Shown: in pieces, positions 1 through 12,262 of the stretch
Position numbering within the stretch: position 1 is the stretch's first letter
How the letters are laid out: each line of letters begins with the position of its first letter
Made by a program: the position numbers and the translations under genes
The notes under the pieces: model-generated
Databases searched by the model: none
What the model was told of the DNA's origin: nothing
Seen by the model: only the letters and a program-made list of their open reading frames with translations
Origin: Datisca glomerata
Taxonomy: Eukaryota > Streptophyta > Magnoliopsida > Cucurbitales > Datiscaceae
Assembly (NCBI GenBank): GCA_003255025.1
Contig: QANY01005078.1
Span: 372,001-436,000 of the forward strand
Reading direction: 5' to 3'
DNA length: 64,000 bases

Positions 1-1088
1 TAATATTTGAAGACAATTTAAAATATAATAAGGATATTATCGTCTAAATATTTTTTTAAGTTTGGTATTTTTATATATGTTATAGATGTGTATTATTTTT
101 TTTATTAAAGTATGTCATTTCTATTGATTAGTTCTAAAGTGCACTTAACTATAAGGTCAATTGCTCAAATTTTATTATTTCATTAGTTTTAAAATTCACT
201 TCAATATTCAATCAAACATGATTTGGTAACTTACATAATTGCTTTAAAACATGCATGTACGTCAAAAGTTGATCAAATCACAAGTATTTTTAACACACCG
301 GTTAAAATAAAACAGAGAAATCCCTAGGTGTCGGTGGTGTATCACACACATGTGATAATTGTGGCTTACTCCATTATTGTGTCTCCGCATGTGTCATTTG
401 TAAAACCACGTTTCTTTGAGATATTATGTCCTTTTCTTTTGTACAGATTGTAACCAAAAAGAACAATCATTGGGTCTCTGAGGCATGTGAAAGGATTGTA
501 CGACGAACATTTGGAAACGACTATGGCCAGGCCAGCTTATAGATAAAAAAAAATCTGACAAAATTTGCCAGAGAAAAATAAGCTGGCAAAGTTCTACTCT
601 TGCTCTACTTTTATTTCCAAATAAAAGTTTGGAAGAAATACACTTAGGTCGCTGGACTTTCCAAAATAATTCTAAATAGTAAATGGTCAAAGATTTTTTT
701 TAACGCTAAATTTAATTTATACCCATAAAATTTAGTTGATTTTGAATTTTTATCAAAAAAAACTTTGAAGAATTACTCATGAAATTTTCAAAAAGGAAAA
801 ATTAACCATTTATGCTTTACATCGGTATAGCTTCTATTTAGAAAAGTATATAAAAAAGTGAGATAATTATTTGACAACATATTCCTGTTAGACTGTCGTA
901 TAAATTCGAAAAAACAAGAAAAGGAGACTAACTAGAGTTAAGACGGATTAAGTGTTATGGATGATTAATTTTGCCTATTTTAAAAGTAGAATGAGTAATG
1001 GTACCCATTTCAAAATTCTGTTGGTGTAATTTAACATTTATAACTTCAAACATTTTTTTTGTTTTAATTTGTTGTCAAACATTTAAGG
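1..1088. other. Non-coding AT-rich DNA
   Basis: No exon-like reading frame, RNA gene or clear element terminus is visible. The one open frame of note (424-690, minus) has no recognisable domain and no coding signature. Confidence 0.6.
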
Positions 1089-1093
1089 TAGGT

Positions 1094-1650
1094 TCTAAGA
1101 AATACGGACATCGACATACGACACGAATATAATATGATCATGTCACATTGATATGTTATTTTACAAAAATAGGATATGGGTATACATTTTAAATATATAT
1201 AATGTTATTTATAAGTAAGAAAATAAATAGTTGCATAAAAAAATTAATTACAGTAACAATCATATTAAAAAATTGAATTAAAATAACTCACTAGTTGGAG
1301 AAGCTAGTGATTAATCGAGTGAGTTTTAGTTTTAGGAAGTTTATAGTTTAAGTGTTTTGGCAATAAAAAATGATTTTATACTAATTTAAATTTAATATAT
1401 TTTAAAACCTAACTTTCTTTCTTCTATATTTTCACCACTGACTCTTTCTTTATTTACAAGCTAAAATATTATTTTATTTTACATCATTTATATTTTATTA
1501 TTTAAAAAAAGAAAAAAACGTCTTGGAAAGGTGTGATGCATGTCGGGAACTGTCCTGGCGTGTCTGAAAAAAAAAATCAGACATAATTTTAGCGTGTCGG
1601 TGTCCGACAACGACACTCTGTGTAAATAGAATTGTCGGTGCTTCTTAAGA
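1094..1650. mobile_element. MITE candidate with TAGGT target duplication
   Basis: The ends are imperfect inverted repeats: the left end reads tctaagaaatacggacatcg, and the right end read on the minus strand starts tcttaagaagcaccgaca. Both ends carry several copies of a CGACA/GTGTCGG motif. The pentamer taggt flanks the element on both sides (1089-1093 and 1651-1655). The 557 bp between contain no coding sequence. A 5-bp duplication does not point to one superfamily, so the family is left open. Confidence 0.4.
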
Positions 1651-2230
1651 TAGGTAGATAAGTCTATTATAACAAATAAATAAAGAACAATTATCAACGC
1701 TATTATAAAATTTATTTAACCAAATATGGTGTTGTTATTCTATAACTATACATAAATACAAAGAGAAAACACATCTTAATTAGTGGTTATATCTCAACCT
1801 TCCTTCAATTAAGGCGGTTAATCCAAGTGGTCATAATGAGTCCTCATTCGAGATCGATCACATATCTTGTCCATTCTCTTTATGTGAAAAAAAAACATAA
1901 TTTACAACTTAGTGAGGATACATTTGTGAGTCCATACTAGAAGACATGGCAGTACTAATTAGTCTTGTATTGTGTTTGATATAACAGTGAGTTCTCATTA
2001 ACTAGTATGGTCTTGTATTTTAGTGTGACAAACAAGTGTATTAATTAATACATAGCACATTCTGATGAGTAGATGGAATAGATAACAGTATGTATTACAA
2101 ACCATAGATTTATAAATTTTAGCTAAGATAATAAAAGATAAAACTAAAAAAAATTGACAATAATGAAAATAATAAACTATTTCTTAGATAATTGTTCTTT
2201 TTGAAGATATCTTGGAATTGAGAAAGCATT

Positions 2231-2500
2231 ACAATATATAATATTTGCGACTAATTTTAAAGTAAAATTTTATTTCATGGGTGTAAAAATGAACGAAACT
2301 GAAAAAATTATATTACATTAAAATTGTTGTTTTTAGATATTATAAAATATTGAATGTTAATAGGTACGTAGAAGTATAATTCAATATTTATAATTTACTT
2401 TTCAATCAATACATAACAAATCTCTTATATATATGTTGTTACAATATATAATATTTGTTACTAATTTTAAAGGTGAATATTATTTAATGGGTTTAAAAAT
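2231..2500. repeat. Short direct repeat pair, also related to 3650-3750
   Basis: The string acaatatataatatttg followed by actaattttaaag occurs at about 2231 and again at about 2443. The block 2335-2436 (ending in a run like aaatctcttatatatatg) is similar to 3655-3750 (ending ggatctcttatatatg). This suggests remnants of a dispersed repeat, possibly an old LTR or MITE, with no coding content. Confidence 0.4.
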
Positions 2501-2562
2501 TACTCAAATTGAAAAATTGTTAGATGTTATTAGATAATTGGTCATATATATTCTTTACCGTC

Positions 2563-2652
2563 TTGGGTTATCATCTCATTGTCTCTAATTTGACAATGGC
2601 CTATAACTTTGGGTTCAAATCTTATTGTCTCCAGTTTGACAATACCTTATAA
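2563..2652. repeat. Two-copy tandem repeat of about 46 bp
   Basis: Two neighbouring units share the order ttgggtt, cttattgtctc or cattgtctc, tttgacaat and ccttataact or cctataact. They differ by several substitutions. Confidence 0.5.
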
Positions 2653-4139
2653 CTGTTTGTTGTTTTTCTATTTACTAATGTATTCTAAGATGCATTGCAG
2701 ATGTTGATCATCTTAATGTTTATTTTATATATTTAATTTATTTTATGATGAAAATATGAGAAATATAATATATGCACATCTCAGTTACGTCTAACAAAAG
2801 AATGATCGTATTGGATAAACTAGAATTCACTCCTTAGAGGTCGCATCTAAATAATGATGAGTGTTACGAAATCCTAATTCATTCTACCTTCTTATGGATT
2901 CCTTATCCCATCATAAAAAAGATTGTTAAGCCCATGGGTGAGGCCATAAATTTATTTAAAGGGAGAATTTGGAACATGAAAATTGATTGTGTAACATTCA
3001 TTTTAATATAGTTAACCTGGAAGAAAAATTATCAGTACAAAAAGATCCCCATAAAATATATTATATTATACTTTCTTAATAAACAAATGGTGAATGGTAA
3101 TTTAATTGGAAATTTACTTTCTCCAACAAGAGCCTCTTTAACGTGATTGATTTATAAACCTTTAATTTAGAAAGTTATGTCACTAAACTTCAATTTTGTT
3201 GCAATATTAAACCTTCGTGGCCTTTTGTTTACTATGATGTCAGCTAAGAAACTAATTGATCACATCTTATATTGTTTATTGCTATTCCGGTATACTAACA
3301 TTCTATGTGATGAAAAATAGTCGGACTATAATTTTTGGCGGACTAAATGCGACAAAATAAGAGAAGGTGTATTTCAAAAATTTGTATAATTTTTTTACAA
3401 TCATATGTTATAGTTAAAGAATAACTGTAAGTAACAAACGAGAAAATATATGTTGGTGAGCAATTCGTACACATTAATTAACATAAAAGGAGATGAAAGG
3501 GGTAATTTTTCCACTCACCGTGGAGTGGGCTCACCTCTAATTAAGTCTAAAAATAAACTTCAAACACTATTTAATATATTAAAAAAATAAAAAATAATCA
3601 TATCGACCCTTATTATTATGTCTAATGATGTTTTCTAAATTAAAATCTTAAATTCGTTACTATTAGATATCATAAAATATAAACATTAATAGCTAAAATT
3701 ATGATTCAATATTTATGATTTAATTTTTAATCGATATGTAACGGATCTCTTATATATGTTCTTGAGTTTCCTTATGCAATTCTAAAAAAACACATGACAA
3801 TATTAAATAATTAAGCCTAATCTAATGAAATTAATATGGTCAAATCCGGACCCAAAAAAATGCCATTACTTGCTCTAACAAATTTTAAACTTGAAATGAC
3901 CTTTAAACCAAAAGTAGACTTACATATTTAGAATATTGAAACTTCGATTGTAAATATAGAGATGATTATATTTTTGGATTACATCATATAGGTTTATAAA
4001 ACGTGATCTAAGGATAAGATCACCGTAGTAAATGTACCGCATAGTTTTTCTTAGAATATATATTAAATTCAAATACCAAAGTAAACTTACCATATTTAAA
4101 TAATAAAAAAGTGCAAATAAAAAAGAGATGAAACTAATA

Positions 4140-4420
4140 ATAAAAAGTGCACGAGTATCACGCTACATACTGACAACAACCTTCATTCGCTAAAGCGTGG
4201 AAAGAAGCGCGCGGAGATTTTATCCGACGTGTATATGTATCAGCCTATAAGCAATCGAGAATCGGAGATTAAGACAAACTACTCAATCCGACGTGTAAAT
4301 GTCTCAGCAATCGCAAAAACAAATTAAAACAATTAGAAAACTAACCAAAACAGAGAAGAGGCTTCCACGTCTCTTCGTTTACCTTCCTATATATTTGCAG
4401 GCAACGAAGACTTTAACAGA
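4140..4420 (+). promoter_or_regulatory. Probable BT gene promoter with TATA box and duplicated ACGT element
   Basis: A good TATA box (tatatatt, 4388-4395) lies in cctatatatttgc about 1 kb upstream of the BT start codon. Upstream, ccgacgtgta occurs twice, at 4224-4233 and 4288-4297, each copy followed by a related atgt-tcagc string. ACGT cores are binding sites of plant bZIP and bHLH factors (established knowledge). That they regulate this gene is inference. Confidence 0.5.
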
Positions 4421-5406
4421 TAGACATCCTGATTTCCATATTTTTTTATTTAGTAAATCCAATTTTCTCAACTTTAATTGTCAACCCTCTTCTCCAAATA
4501 CACCAAACTAGCTTGTTTAAATTGCATAAACGGTTCTGCAATCTGCATTATCTAGAGATTCATTGTACATTGAGGAGGTTACACTAGAAGTGGGTTCTGT
4601 TTATCAGAGGTTTTTATCCAAGTTCTGAACAGAATTGAATCTTGGGCAGTTTCTGATTTCCACCATTTTTGCTTTGCGGAAGAAGATAAGGAGTTTTAGA
4701 GAAAAGGGTATTTAGCCTCTTTCCCAATTTGGTTTTCTTTTTTATGAATGATTTCTGAATCTGAATGGTTTGGTTTCAGTATATTTTTACTTTAATCTGT
4801 GTGTTATTGTCTAATGTTTGGGGGGTCTATCTTTTGGGAAGTAAATGATTTTAGGGGATAATGTCAATTTCTTGATTATATCCATATGATTAGTTACTGT
4901 TGAGATTTATCCACGTCTGTTCTTATGAGTTGATGGATTATTAGTAATTGCTTTTGGAAGATTTTGGTTCTTAATCTTTAAGCAGCTAATATTTGAAAAA
5001 TCCAAAAGAAAAAAGGAATGAATGTGCGTCTATATTTCCTGGATCTGATCAAAGTTTAAGACATAATTGTGCACCTTAATGCTATGTCCTCTGTCTGCTT
5101 AAAACATTAAGATATTTATGCAAACTACAGTCAATTTCTCAGACTCTTTTACATTGCTATTATAAATATTGTTCTGATCTGTTGGGCAAATTTTGAATGT
5201 TGTAATGATTGTTTATCTAGCATAGATCTAATTGCTGGAAAGTTAGATTGTCTAATCCATTTGTAACGGACGGAAAGTGGACTAATCGAACGACGGTTCT
5301 TGTTTAATTGTCGGTATTTTAGCTGATTAGTACCTCGAGCTTATATAGATGTCTTCTCTCTACCTTTTGTGTGTAGAAAAATTAGCTTAGATACGTACTG
5401 CTAGGA
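4421..5406 (+). other. Probable 5' leader of the BT gene, likely with a leader intron
   Basis: The TATA box at 4388 places the transcription start near 4420, leaving almost 1 kb before the start codon. A pyrimidine-rich stretch ending in gtgtgtag near 5377 looks like a 3' splice site just before the coding exon, so part of this stretch may be a leader intron. Several ATGs lie upstream, which also argues for removal by splicing. The donor cannot be fixed from sequence alone. Confidence 0.4.
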
Positions 5407-8104
5407 ATGATGGACAACACTTATGACGGTTGTGCAGTAGTTACAAAGAACAGTGTTCCAAAGCCACCTCCATTGCCTAGATCAGCCAAAACCAGTTATC
5501 AACTGACGGGATTGGTAACAAACAGACCTTCCTCAAGTGGATACAGCAGCGTTTCTACTGCTACTAGAGACGTTTGGGATCTACTCTTCGACAGAGGCCA
5601 TAAAGCAGATGTTACTATCACTACAGATGGCGGTGGGATTGTGTATGCACACGCCAATGTACTCGTAAGTTTATCTGCCGTTTTTATATTTCCGGTCATT
5701 TACATTCACATCTTGTTCATAATTTGCTTCTAACAGACTCAACGTTGAACACATAAGGACCTTCAATTGGTAAATGAACATTAATGGATTGTATGTAATA
5801 GCTTATGAAGTTAAATTCAAATAGTTCTCTCATTGGATGTCTCCAACAGGGAATGGCTTCTCCAGTGATAAAGGGGATGTTGAATCAATCAAAGAGGTCT
5901 GGTCGACCAAGAGGGATAATTATCCGTGGAGTTCCACACGACGCAGTTCGAGTTTTCATTCGATTCTTGTATTCTTCGCGGTAACTATTTTGCCCGAATT
6001 CTTTTATTTTTCGAATGTTTTGGAGTCTTCAATTTTTATTTGTAAGCTTTACATTTTACTAGGCAGTCGTACGAAATAAGAAGTCTACGTCACATAATCT
6101 ATGTGTTTCACATATTCTGAGACTACTTAAGCTACATTTGACATTATGAATTTGTATGTACTAATTTAGTCAGATTAGACCGTAGTGAATTAGATTATTA
6201 ATATTGACATATGTTTGGTGGAAGATTGAATGAGAAAAGTAAACAACGTAAGAGGTTTATTATATTTTGATTGAAAAATAAATTATAAATATTGCATTAT
6301 AGTCATGGTTTTTAAAATTCCATATGTTTTATCTTCTAATAAAAACATTAAATACTTTATAATATCTAATATCAACTATTTTAATGTGCAAAAGTAATAT
6401 CAACAATTTTTCAAATTTCATATATTGTATTTACAACCATAATATATAATTACTTGAATAAAAGAGTTATTATCTATTCTCAAACTCTAGTATAATTTTA
6501 TCTTCAAAAATTCTATTATACAATATTGTTTAGTTTTAAATTTTATCGGCATTTTAGTTTTACATTTTATTATCTCAAAATAGAAATCTAAATTTTATTA
6601 GTCTATGCTTTGTAATGCTCACTGTTATTTAGTCCAGTCTAGTCCCTACCAGTACTGTACTAATTAGTTAGAACAGTGTTTGTCTTACTAAATTGCACTA
6701 CTGTACTAATTAGTTGGAAGTCAATATCATGCCTTTTAGTACGGGCTGCCAATGAAGCTTAAACCATAGGGTAAAAGATGAGTTTATTCGCGGTCTACAT
6801 TGCTATTTTGTGTTAGATTGTTAGTCACGGCATTGATTATCGTCGTTACTGATATGTAGCTACGAGAAAGAAGACATGGAAGACTTCGTATTGCATTTGT
6901 TAGTTCTCTCGCACGTATATATGGTTCCACACCTAAAAAGGGAATGTGAAAGACAGCTAGAGCAGGGTTTACTGAACACAGAGAACGTAATGGACATCTT
7001 CCAGCTTGCATTACTATGCGACGCACCCCGGCTGAGCTTTATTTGCCATCGGATGATCCTGAAAAACTATAAAGCCGTCTCTTCGACCGACGGATGGCAA
7101 GCGATGAAGCTAAGCCACCCGATTCTTGAAAAAGGACTTTTGGTGTCAGCCATTGATGAAGACAATGTAAGTGTTGTAAAGATGCTATTTTGTGTTTATT
7201 TTGGAGAAATCGTATTGGATAGACCATCCATATAAAAAAATATATTTAAATATTTGTCATGTTTAATAAAAATGGTCTTTTTATAGGAAGAAACACTAAG
7301 TTATCACTTATTATACTAAAATCTAAAAATTTGTATGCTAGACCTGCTCTAGCATTCTCACGTTAAGGTTAACGTTCGAAAACATGCTGCTAAAATATTT
7401 TGGTTACACCATGTTATAACAGACAATGTTCAGCAGGAAAATTTCAAATACAATGAGCAATTTAGCATTTTTCAACTGTAAAATTTTGTTAAAACACACC
7501 ATGATTCTTCAGAAGTCTACTCATGAAAACCTCTCTTTATTTTGTTGATTTTTCAGAGGCAACAGGAGAGAACAAGGAAAGCAAGTGAGAGGAAGATATA
7601 TCTACAGTTATTTGAAGCAATGGAGGCTCTTGTTCATATATGTAGAGATGGTTGCCGAACCATCGGTCCACACGATAAGGACTTTAATGTGAACCAACCG
7701 CCTTGTAAATACGAAGCCTGTAAGGTATTGGAATCGCTGGTCCGTCATTTTGCCGGCTGCAAGTTGAGAGTCCCTGGCGGATGCGTCCATTGTAAAAGAA
7801 TGTGGCAGCTATTTGAGTTGCATTCTTTTCTCTGTTCTAATTCTGATCTCTGCAGAGTTCCTTTATGCAGGTAATAAAATTAAATCAATAGATGTTTTTA
7901 ATAGCTTAGAGATGGGATTTTATATCACTATCAAGTATCATCTACGTGATGATGTAATTTTTCAGGAATTTCAAGGAGAGAATTGGGAAACAGAACAAGA
8001 AGGATGAGATTAAATGGAAAATATTGGCGAAGAAGATATTGAGAACAAAGGGTATAGCACGAGGAACACCCTTATTTTTGTCAACAATTACAGTTTCATC
8101 ATGA
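5407..8104 (+). CDS. BTB/POZ and TAZ domain protein (plant BT family), five exons
   Basis: Exons: 5407-5664, 5850-5980, 6860-7166, 7557-7870, 7966-8104. All junctions are GT-AG, the frame is kept, and the product is 382 aa. Residues about 58-165 form a BTB/POZ fold (ADVTI near the start, then [21 protein letters not shown] and [11 protein letters not shown]), followed by a BACK-like helical part to about 232. Residues about 245-337 are a TAZ zinc finger with His/Cys clusters ([37 protein letters not shown]). The last 45 residues are lysine-rich, where family members bind calmodulin. Plant BT proteins are scaffolds, reported to work with CUL3 and bromodomain partners in hormone, nitrate and sugar responses and gametophyte development (family knowledge). 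The start could be the second Met (5410); the change is trivial. I do not assign a BT1-BT5 orthologue. Confidence 0.93.
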
Positions 8105-8760
8105 GATAAATACAGCCTGCATATTATCCTCCAAAACAGAGCGTTCTCCGGTAACCTGAACTGTCTCCAGAAAGGATCATCGGAATATGGAAGAATCGTA
8201 CGTATCAGATAAGGATCTCGTGTATGGAAATAACAACTGCCAACATCAATCAACTGCCAAATGGGATGGTCTGAAACAATGTTGTGTCCTTAATCGAGAA
8301 ACACCGTGGGTTTGCTGCTGTGGTGGCTGCGATCTTCTCCGGGATCCGATCGGCTGTAAGAAAACTTCTTATAGATAGCGAAAATACAGCCGAGGCAAGG
8401 ACTAAGCTGGTGGAGATGACAGTGAGCGTGGAGATAAAGATAGTGGATGGCTTGTCAGGTTTGATAGCTAGGGATTTGTATATCCATTCGATTTTTGTAT
8501 ACCAATATATGTAGTAATGAACCAGATAACTTTTGGCCAAAATCTTTATTTTGTTATCTTAATTACATCAACTCTAGTTTAGTTTTAATAATTATACACA
8601 AATCTTTTGTAATTGAACCATTATTTGTAGAAATGATGAACCTGTTTGGTTCTGATCTTTGGGAAGTGATGAGCTTCAGAGATGATGAACCTTTTTGGTT
8701 CTGATCTGTTATTGAAGATAAATTATGTTTGTTTACAATGAGGGATGATGTATATATACC
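8105..8760 (+). other. 3' flank of the BT gene, with an unassigned open frame
   Basis: This should contain the 3' UTR of the BT gene. An open frame at about 8284-8514 encodes a pattern resembling real protein (KHRGFAAVVAAIFSGIRSAV, then a Lys/Glu-rich amphipathic part), but it opens without an ATG and I recognise no family. It could be a relic exon or chance. The phrase gatgaacct, then tttggttctgatct, is repeated at about 8635 and 8683. Confidence 0.3.
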
Positions 8761-9301
8761 AGTGATTCTAACGGTTGCCTATGATCTCCTATGAATCCAA
8801 CGGATGCCTACTTGTAGCCTGAAATCGTTTTTTACCAGAAATGGTTAGACATCTACTGTGTTTGGGAAAGTCTCTGTTCTACTTCCCTCTTTTGCCTATG
8901 ATGAAGATTTTCTTCTGAGGCTGCAGCTTTTCCTTCTTCAACATTATTGTTCTGAGCTGTGTTACAATGTTATCCCAACTAGATATGTCATTACTATGCT
9001 ACTTTTAAGATAATAACAGTACTTCTATTCTTAACACATAGGTGTTAAGAAGTGATTATGTCCGGTATTTTAATTTGGTATGAGAGCATGGAGGACGGTG
9101 CTTCTCTTTCTCCTCCTCTATAGGTGATGGCTCCTCCCTCTTCTACTTCTATTCCTCTTTAGATGCCCTTTCCCAGCGTGCTTCCCGAGCTGGCTTCCCT
9201 TTAAAATGGAAATGAGAGGTCTTATTTATAGGAAAAATACTCTTCTGCCCAGATAGGTTTGACAGGATTTCTCATTACAGTGATTTTTTACAGGGTCTGG
9301 A
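8761..9301. repeat. Possible retroelement remnant
   Basis: The string tggtatgagagc (9076-9087) differs by one base from the classic initiator-Met tRNA primer-binding site of plant retrotransposons. A short Pro/Ser-rich open frame starting ATGGCTCCTCC follows at 9127. No LTR edge ending in CA precedes it, so this is only a hint of an old retroelement end. Confidence 0.2.
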
Positions 9302-9418
9302 TGCACTTGGGGGTTTTTCTTTCAAGTTTTCAAAAGTTACGGAGATAATGATAGGAAAAAAGAGACGAGAAAATGTTTTGTGTAAAATTTTACATGGATT
9401 CAGTCTTTTTTTTAAGAA
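9302..9418 (-). repeat. Gypsy-1 3' LTR, distal part (split)
   Basis: This block matches the 5' LTR at 25974-26090 in the same orientation: both carry aaagttacg, agataatgat, ttttgtgtaaaa and gattcagtct in the same spacing. The match stops where the inverted-repeat element begins and resumes after it at about 15479. Confidence 0.75.
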
Positions 9419-9619
9419 AAAGTACAGGGACACTTCTAAAGTTTGTTAAAAAGATAAAAACATTACATGTACTTTCACAAAAGACACAAACATCCATTGA
9501 TATTTTATTTTATAGACAAGAAACCTCAAAATCATTAATTTTTTTAACGGCGTTAAATTTTCTTTTCAATACCAAAAATACCTTTATTAAAGGGTTTTAC
9601 TGATGGGTTCCGGGTTATA

Positions 9620-10386
9620 TCCAATCCATCTGATATGACCCGAAGAAGAGGGGAGAAACATCATCTCTTTTGAGACCTCACTTTATCTAAATGGAATTTC
9701 TGATAAAAGTTTATATATATATTTTTTAGCTATATCTGAAGAGCAAAGAAGATGAAGCACGAAGAAGGATTTTCATATAAATTATTTTGGTTATTTTCAG
9801 TTTTGTTAAAATAATTTCAAAACAACTTTTAAGGATTATCAAATAAATTGTTTTGATTTTTACGATTTTTGGTTCAAATATTTTTTAAAAAATTTCTAAG
9901 GATCGTAAAATTAATTGTTCATCAATTAATTTAAAGTTTAAATTCGGTACAATTTTAAATTCGAACATTAGTTATTATCTCTCTTATGGAAATTAATTTG
10001 GTCTTAAAATGTAAAATGTTATATGTGTGTGTAACTTATGTGAATATTTACTAGCCCAAATGAAGGAAAATATTTGACAGAATTACATATGTTTCTGTGG
10101 TAGTAGATATGTGATGATTATTTGATTTTATATGTGAACAATAAATCAGCCCAAATGAAGGTTTTTTTTTTACATGTTATTTATCATCAGTGTTTGATTA
10201 CTACACCAAGATATCACTTACAAGTTAATATTTTTTGTCAAAGTCGTAATATTAATGAAGTACCCAGTGTCTTGAGATGGGGTTTACGTTTGTTTGAATT
10301 TATTATTGTTATTTGAGATTTATGTAAGCTTGTAAGTTGGTTAATTATTCTGTATTAAGTTATTACTCAAGCTAATGCCAACATCA
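9620..10386. other. Non-coding interior of the inverted-repeat element
   Basis: AT-rich sequence between the left inverted repeat and the copia gag. No 5' LTR matching the copia 3' LTR at 14433 is present here. The string cagcccaaatgaagg recurs near 10145 after a similar form near 10052. Confidence 0.5.
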
Positions 10387-11461
10387 TGTAAATAAAGTAT
10401 TAAATGGCTCAAACTTCAAGTCTTAGAAAGATAATCTCTTGATAGTTCTTGGAGTCATCGATCTCGATTTTGCGTTAAAGACCGATTCTCATGCATCACT
10501 TACGGATAAGAGTACCTCTGATGATAAGTGGGAGGTGGAAAGGTGGAGGAAATCAAATCGCATGTGTATGCTGATCATGAAGAAGGCCATTCTAGAAGCA
10601 TTCATGGGCACTATATTTGAAAAGATAACTACAACTAAGGATTTCCTTGCAGACATTGAAAATAGGTTTATCAAGAACGAAAAAGTAAAAATTGGTACGT
10701 TCTTGTCAGACCTAATTTCAAAAGGTATAAAGGTAAAAGTAATGTCAAGGAATATACTGTCGAAATGTCTCACATTGTTTCAAGGTTGAAAACACTAAGG
10801 CTTGAACTCTCTGAGGACTTGCTTGTGTATTTGGTTTTGATATCACTTCCGGCACAGTTTAGCCAGTTTAAGGTGAACTATAATTGTCAGAAAGATACTT
10901 GATCTCTCAATGAGCTCATCTCACACTGTGTTCAGAAAGAGGAAAGAATGAAACATGATAAGACAGAAGTGCTTGCCTAGCCTCTACCGCTAAGGATAAG
11001 GGCAGGGAAAACAGAAGAAAAAATGATAAGGTTGCTGCGGATACAACACTGCATAAGAAACAACAAAAGAAACTGGTAAACTCGAAAGATAATGGTTGTT
11101 TCTTCTATGGAGCTGAATGGAATATGAAGAAGCAATGCACCCACTATCACGCTTGATGTGTTAAGAAATGTGTGCTTCTTTAATTGTTTTGCTCTAAGGT
11201 TAATTCAAGTTCAGTTGCTAGACACATGTGGTGGATAGATTATGTTACAATAACTCACGTCAGTGTGTCTACACAGGGTTACTTCACTTGTCGAAGGCCA
11301 AGTGATGTTGAAAGATACATTTATGTGGGAAATGACAAGACAGTTGAAATTGAGGTACTAAGAAAATTTAGATTATTGTTAAATACTAGATTTTATTTGA
11401 ATCATAATGAAATATTTATTGTACAGTCTTTTATATGGAATTTGATTTTTGTCTCTGTTTA
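10387..11461 (+). pseudogene. Copia-1 gag and protease relic
   Basis: The frame from 10387 reads as a copia gag start (NGSNFKS, stop, then IVLGVIDLDFAL), with the UBN2-type gag body to about 10950. A CCHC zinc knuckle is recognisable near 11095 (CFFYGAEWNMKKQCTHYHA), but the second Cys is replaced by Tyr. The protease core near 11235 reads WWIDYVTITHVS, so the Asp is kept while the Ser-Gly of the catalytic DSG motif is lost. Frameshifts occur near 10787 and 11155. Confidence 0.8.
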
Positions 11462-11599
11462 ACACAAAATTGGTTATGTTTGTTCATTTGGAGATGAAAA
11501 CTATGGCTTGTTTCGTGATTCAAATTCAATTGGTTCCAGTTATTTGTTAGGTTACGATAATCTTTATTTACTTGATACAATTGTTTGAACTAGAGAATC

Positions 11600-12260
11600 C
11601 CTGCAAGTAAGTACACGATGTACTAAAAGAAAATTAACCAGTGAGAATTCGACTACGTTATGGCACAATAGATTGGGTCATATCTCCAGATGGAGAATAG
11701 AGAGATTTATGTCAGATAAATTTTTTGGTCCCTTAGATTTCACAGATTTTGGCGTTTGTGTTAATTGCATAAAGGGTAAACAAACCGATAAAGGAGATTT
11801 GAAGGCAACATGACTTAGGACGTCTTAGAACTTATTCATATAGATATTTGTGGGCCATTCTCTTCGATCGCTTGGAATGACCAACAGTACTTTATAACGT
11901 TCAAATACGATTATTCTAGATATGGCTACATATATCTCATTCATGAAACGTCACAGTCATTGGACATGTTCAAAAAATTTTAAGGTTGAAGTTGAGAATC
12001 AACTCAACAAAAGGATTAAGAGCGTCAGATCTAACTGTGGTGGTGAGTACTAAGGCAGATATGATGGTTCAAGTGAACAACGTCTAAGGCATTTAGACGT
12101 TTGGGGATGTACAGCTAAGGTAAGGCCATATAGGCCTAATGAAAAGAAATTGGACTTACAGACTGTGAGTTGCTATTTTGTTGGATACTCTGAAAGATCC
12201 ACGGGGTACAAGTTTTATGATCCGACAACTTGTTTTTTTAGACGGGAATTACAGGGGGGG
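11600..12260 (+). pseudogene. Copia-1 integrase relic with an internal deletion
   Basis: An HHCC-type pre-integrase zinc region (LWHNRLGHIS, then CVNCIKGKQ) starts near 11650. The catalytic core is recognisable by IHIDICGPF, KYDYSRYGYIY and NCGGEY, giving the two Asp positions and the Glu of the DDE triad. Shortly after the Glu, at about 12080, the text jumps to HLDVWGC, a motif that normally lies some 80 residues further on. The end of the core and the following linker are therefore deleted. Confidence 0.75.
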
Positions 12261-12262
12261 TT

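Larger units (their letters stand above)
1656..4139. other. Non-coding AT-rich intergenic region
   Basis: This stretch lies upstream of the BT gene promoter. Apart from the small repeats listed separately (2231-2652, 3650-3750) I see no gene. It is AT-rich with many short poly-A/T runs. Confidence 0.6.

Noticed and set aside
1815..1870. Possible tRNA-like or SINE promoter (ccaagtggtcataatgag, then attcgagatcg)
   Set aside because: The B-box match is weak, no cloverleaf can be drawn and no flanking duplication is seen.
4299..4511. 70-aa plus-strand open frame upstream of the BT gene
   Set aside because: It runs across the probable TATA box, has no domain and lies where promoter and leader are expected.
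9410..9430. Target-site duplication of the inverted-repeat element
   Set aside because: The target is a poly-T run, and the flanks (left poly-T, right atttattac) do not give an unambiguous 9-bp match.
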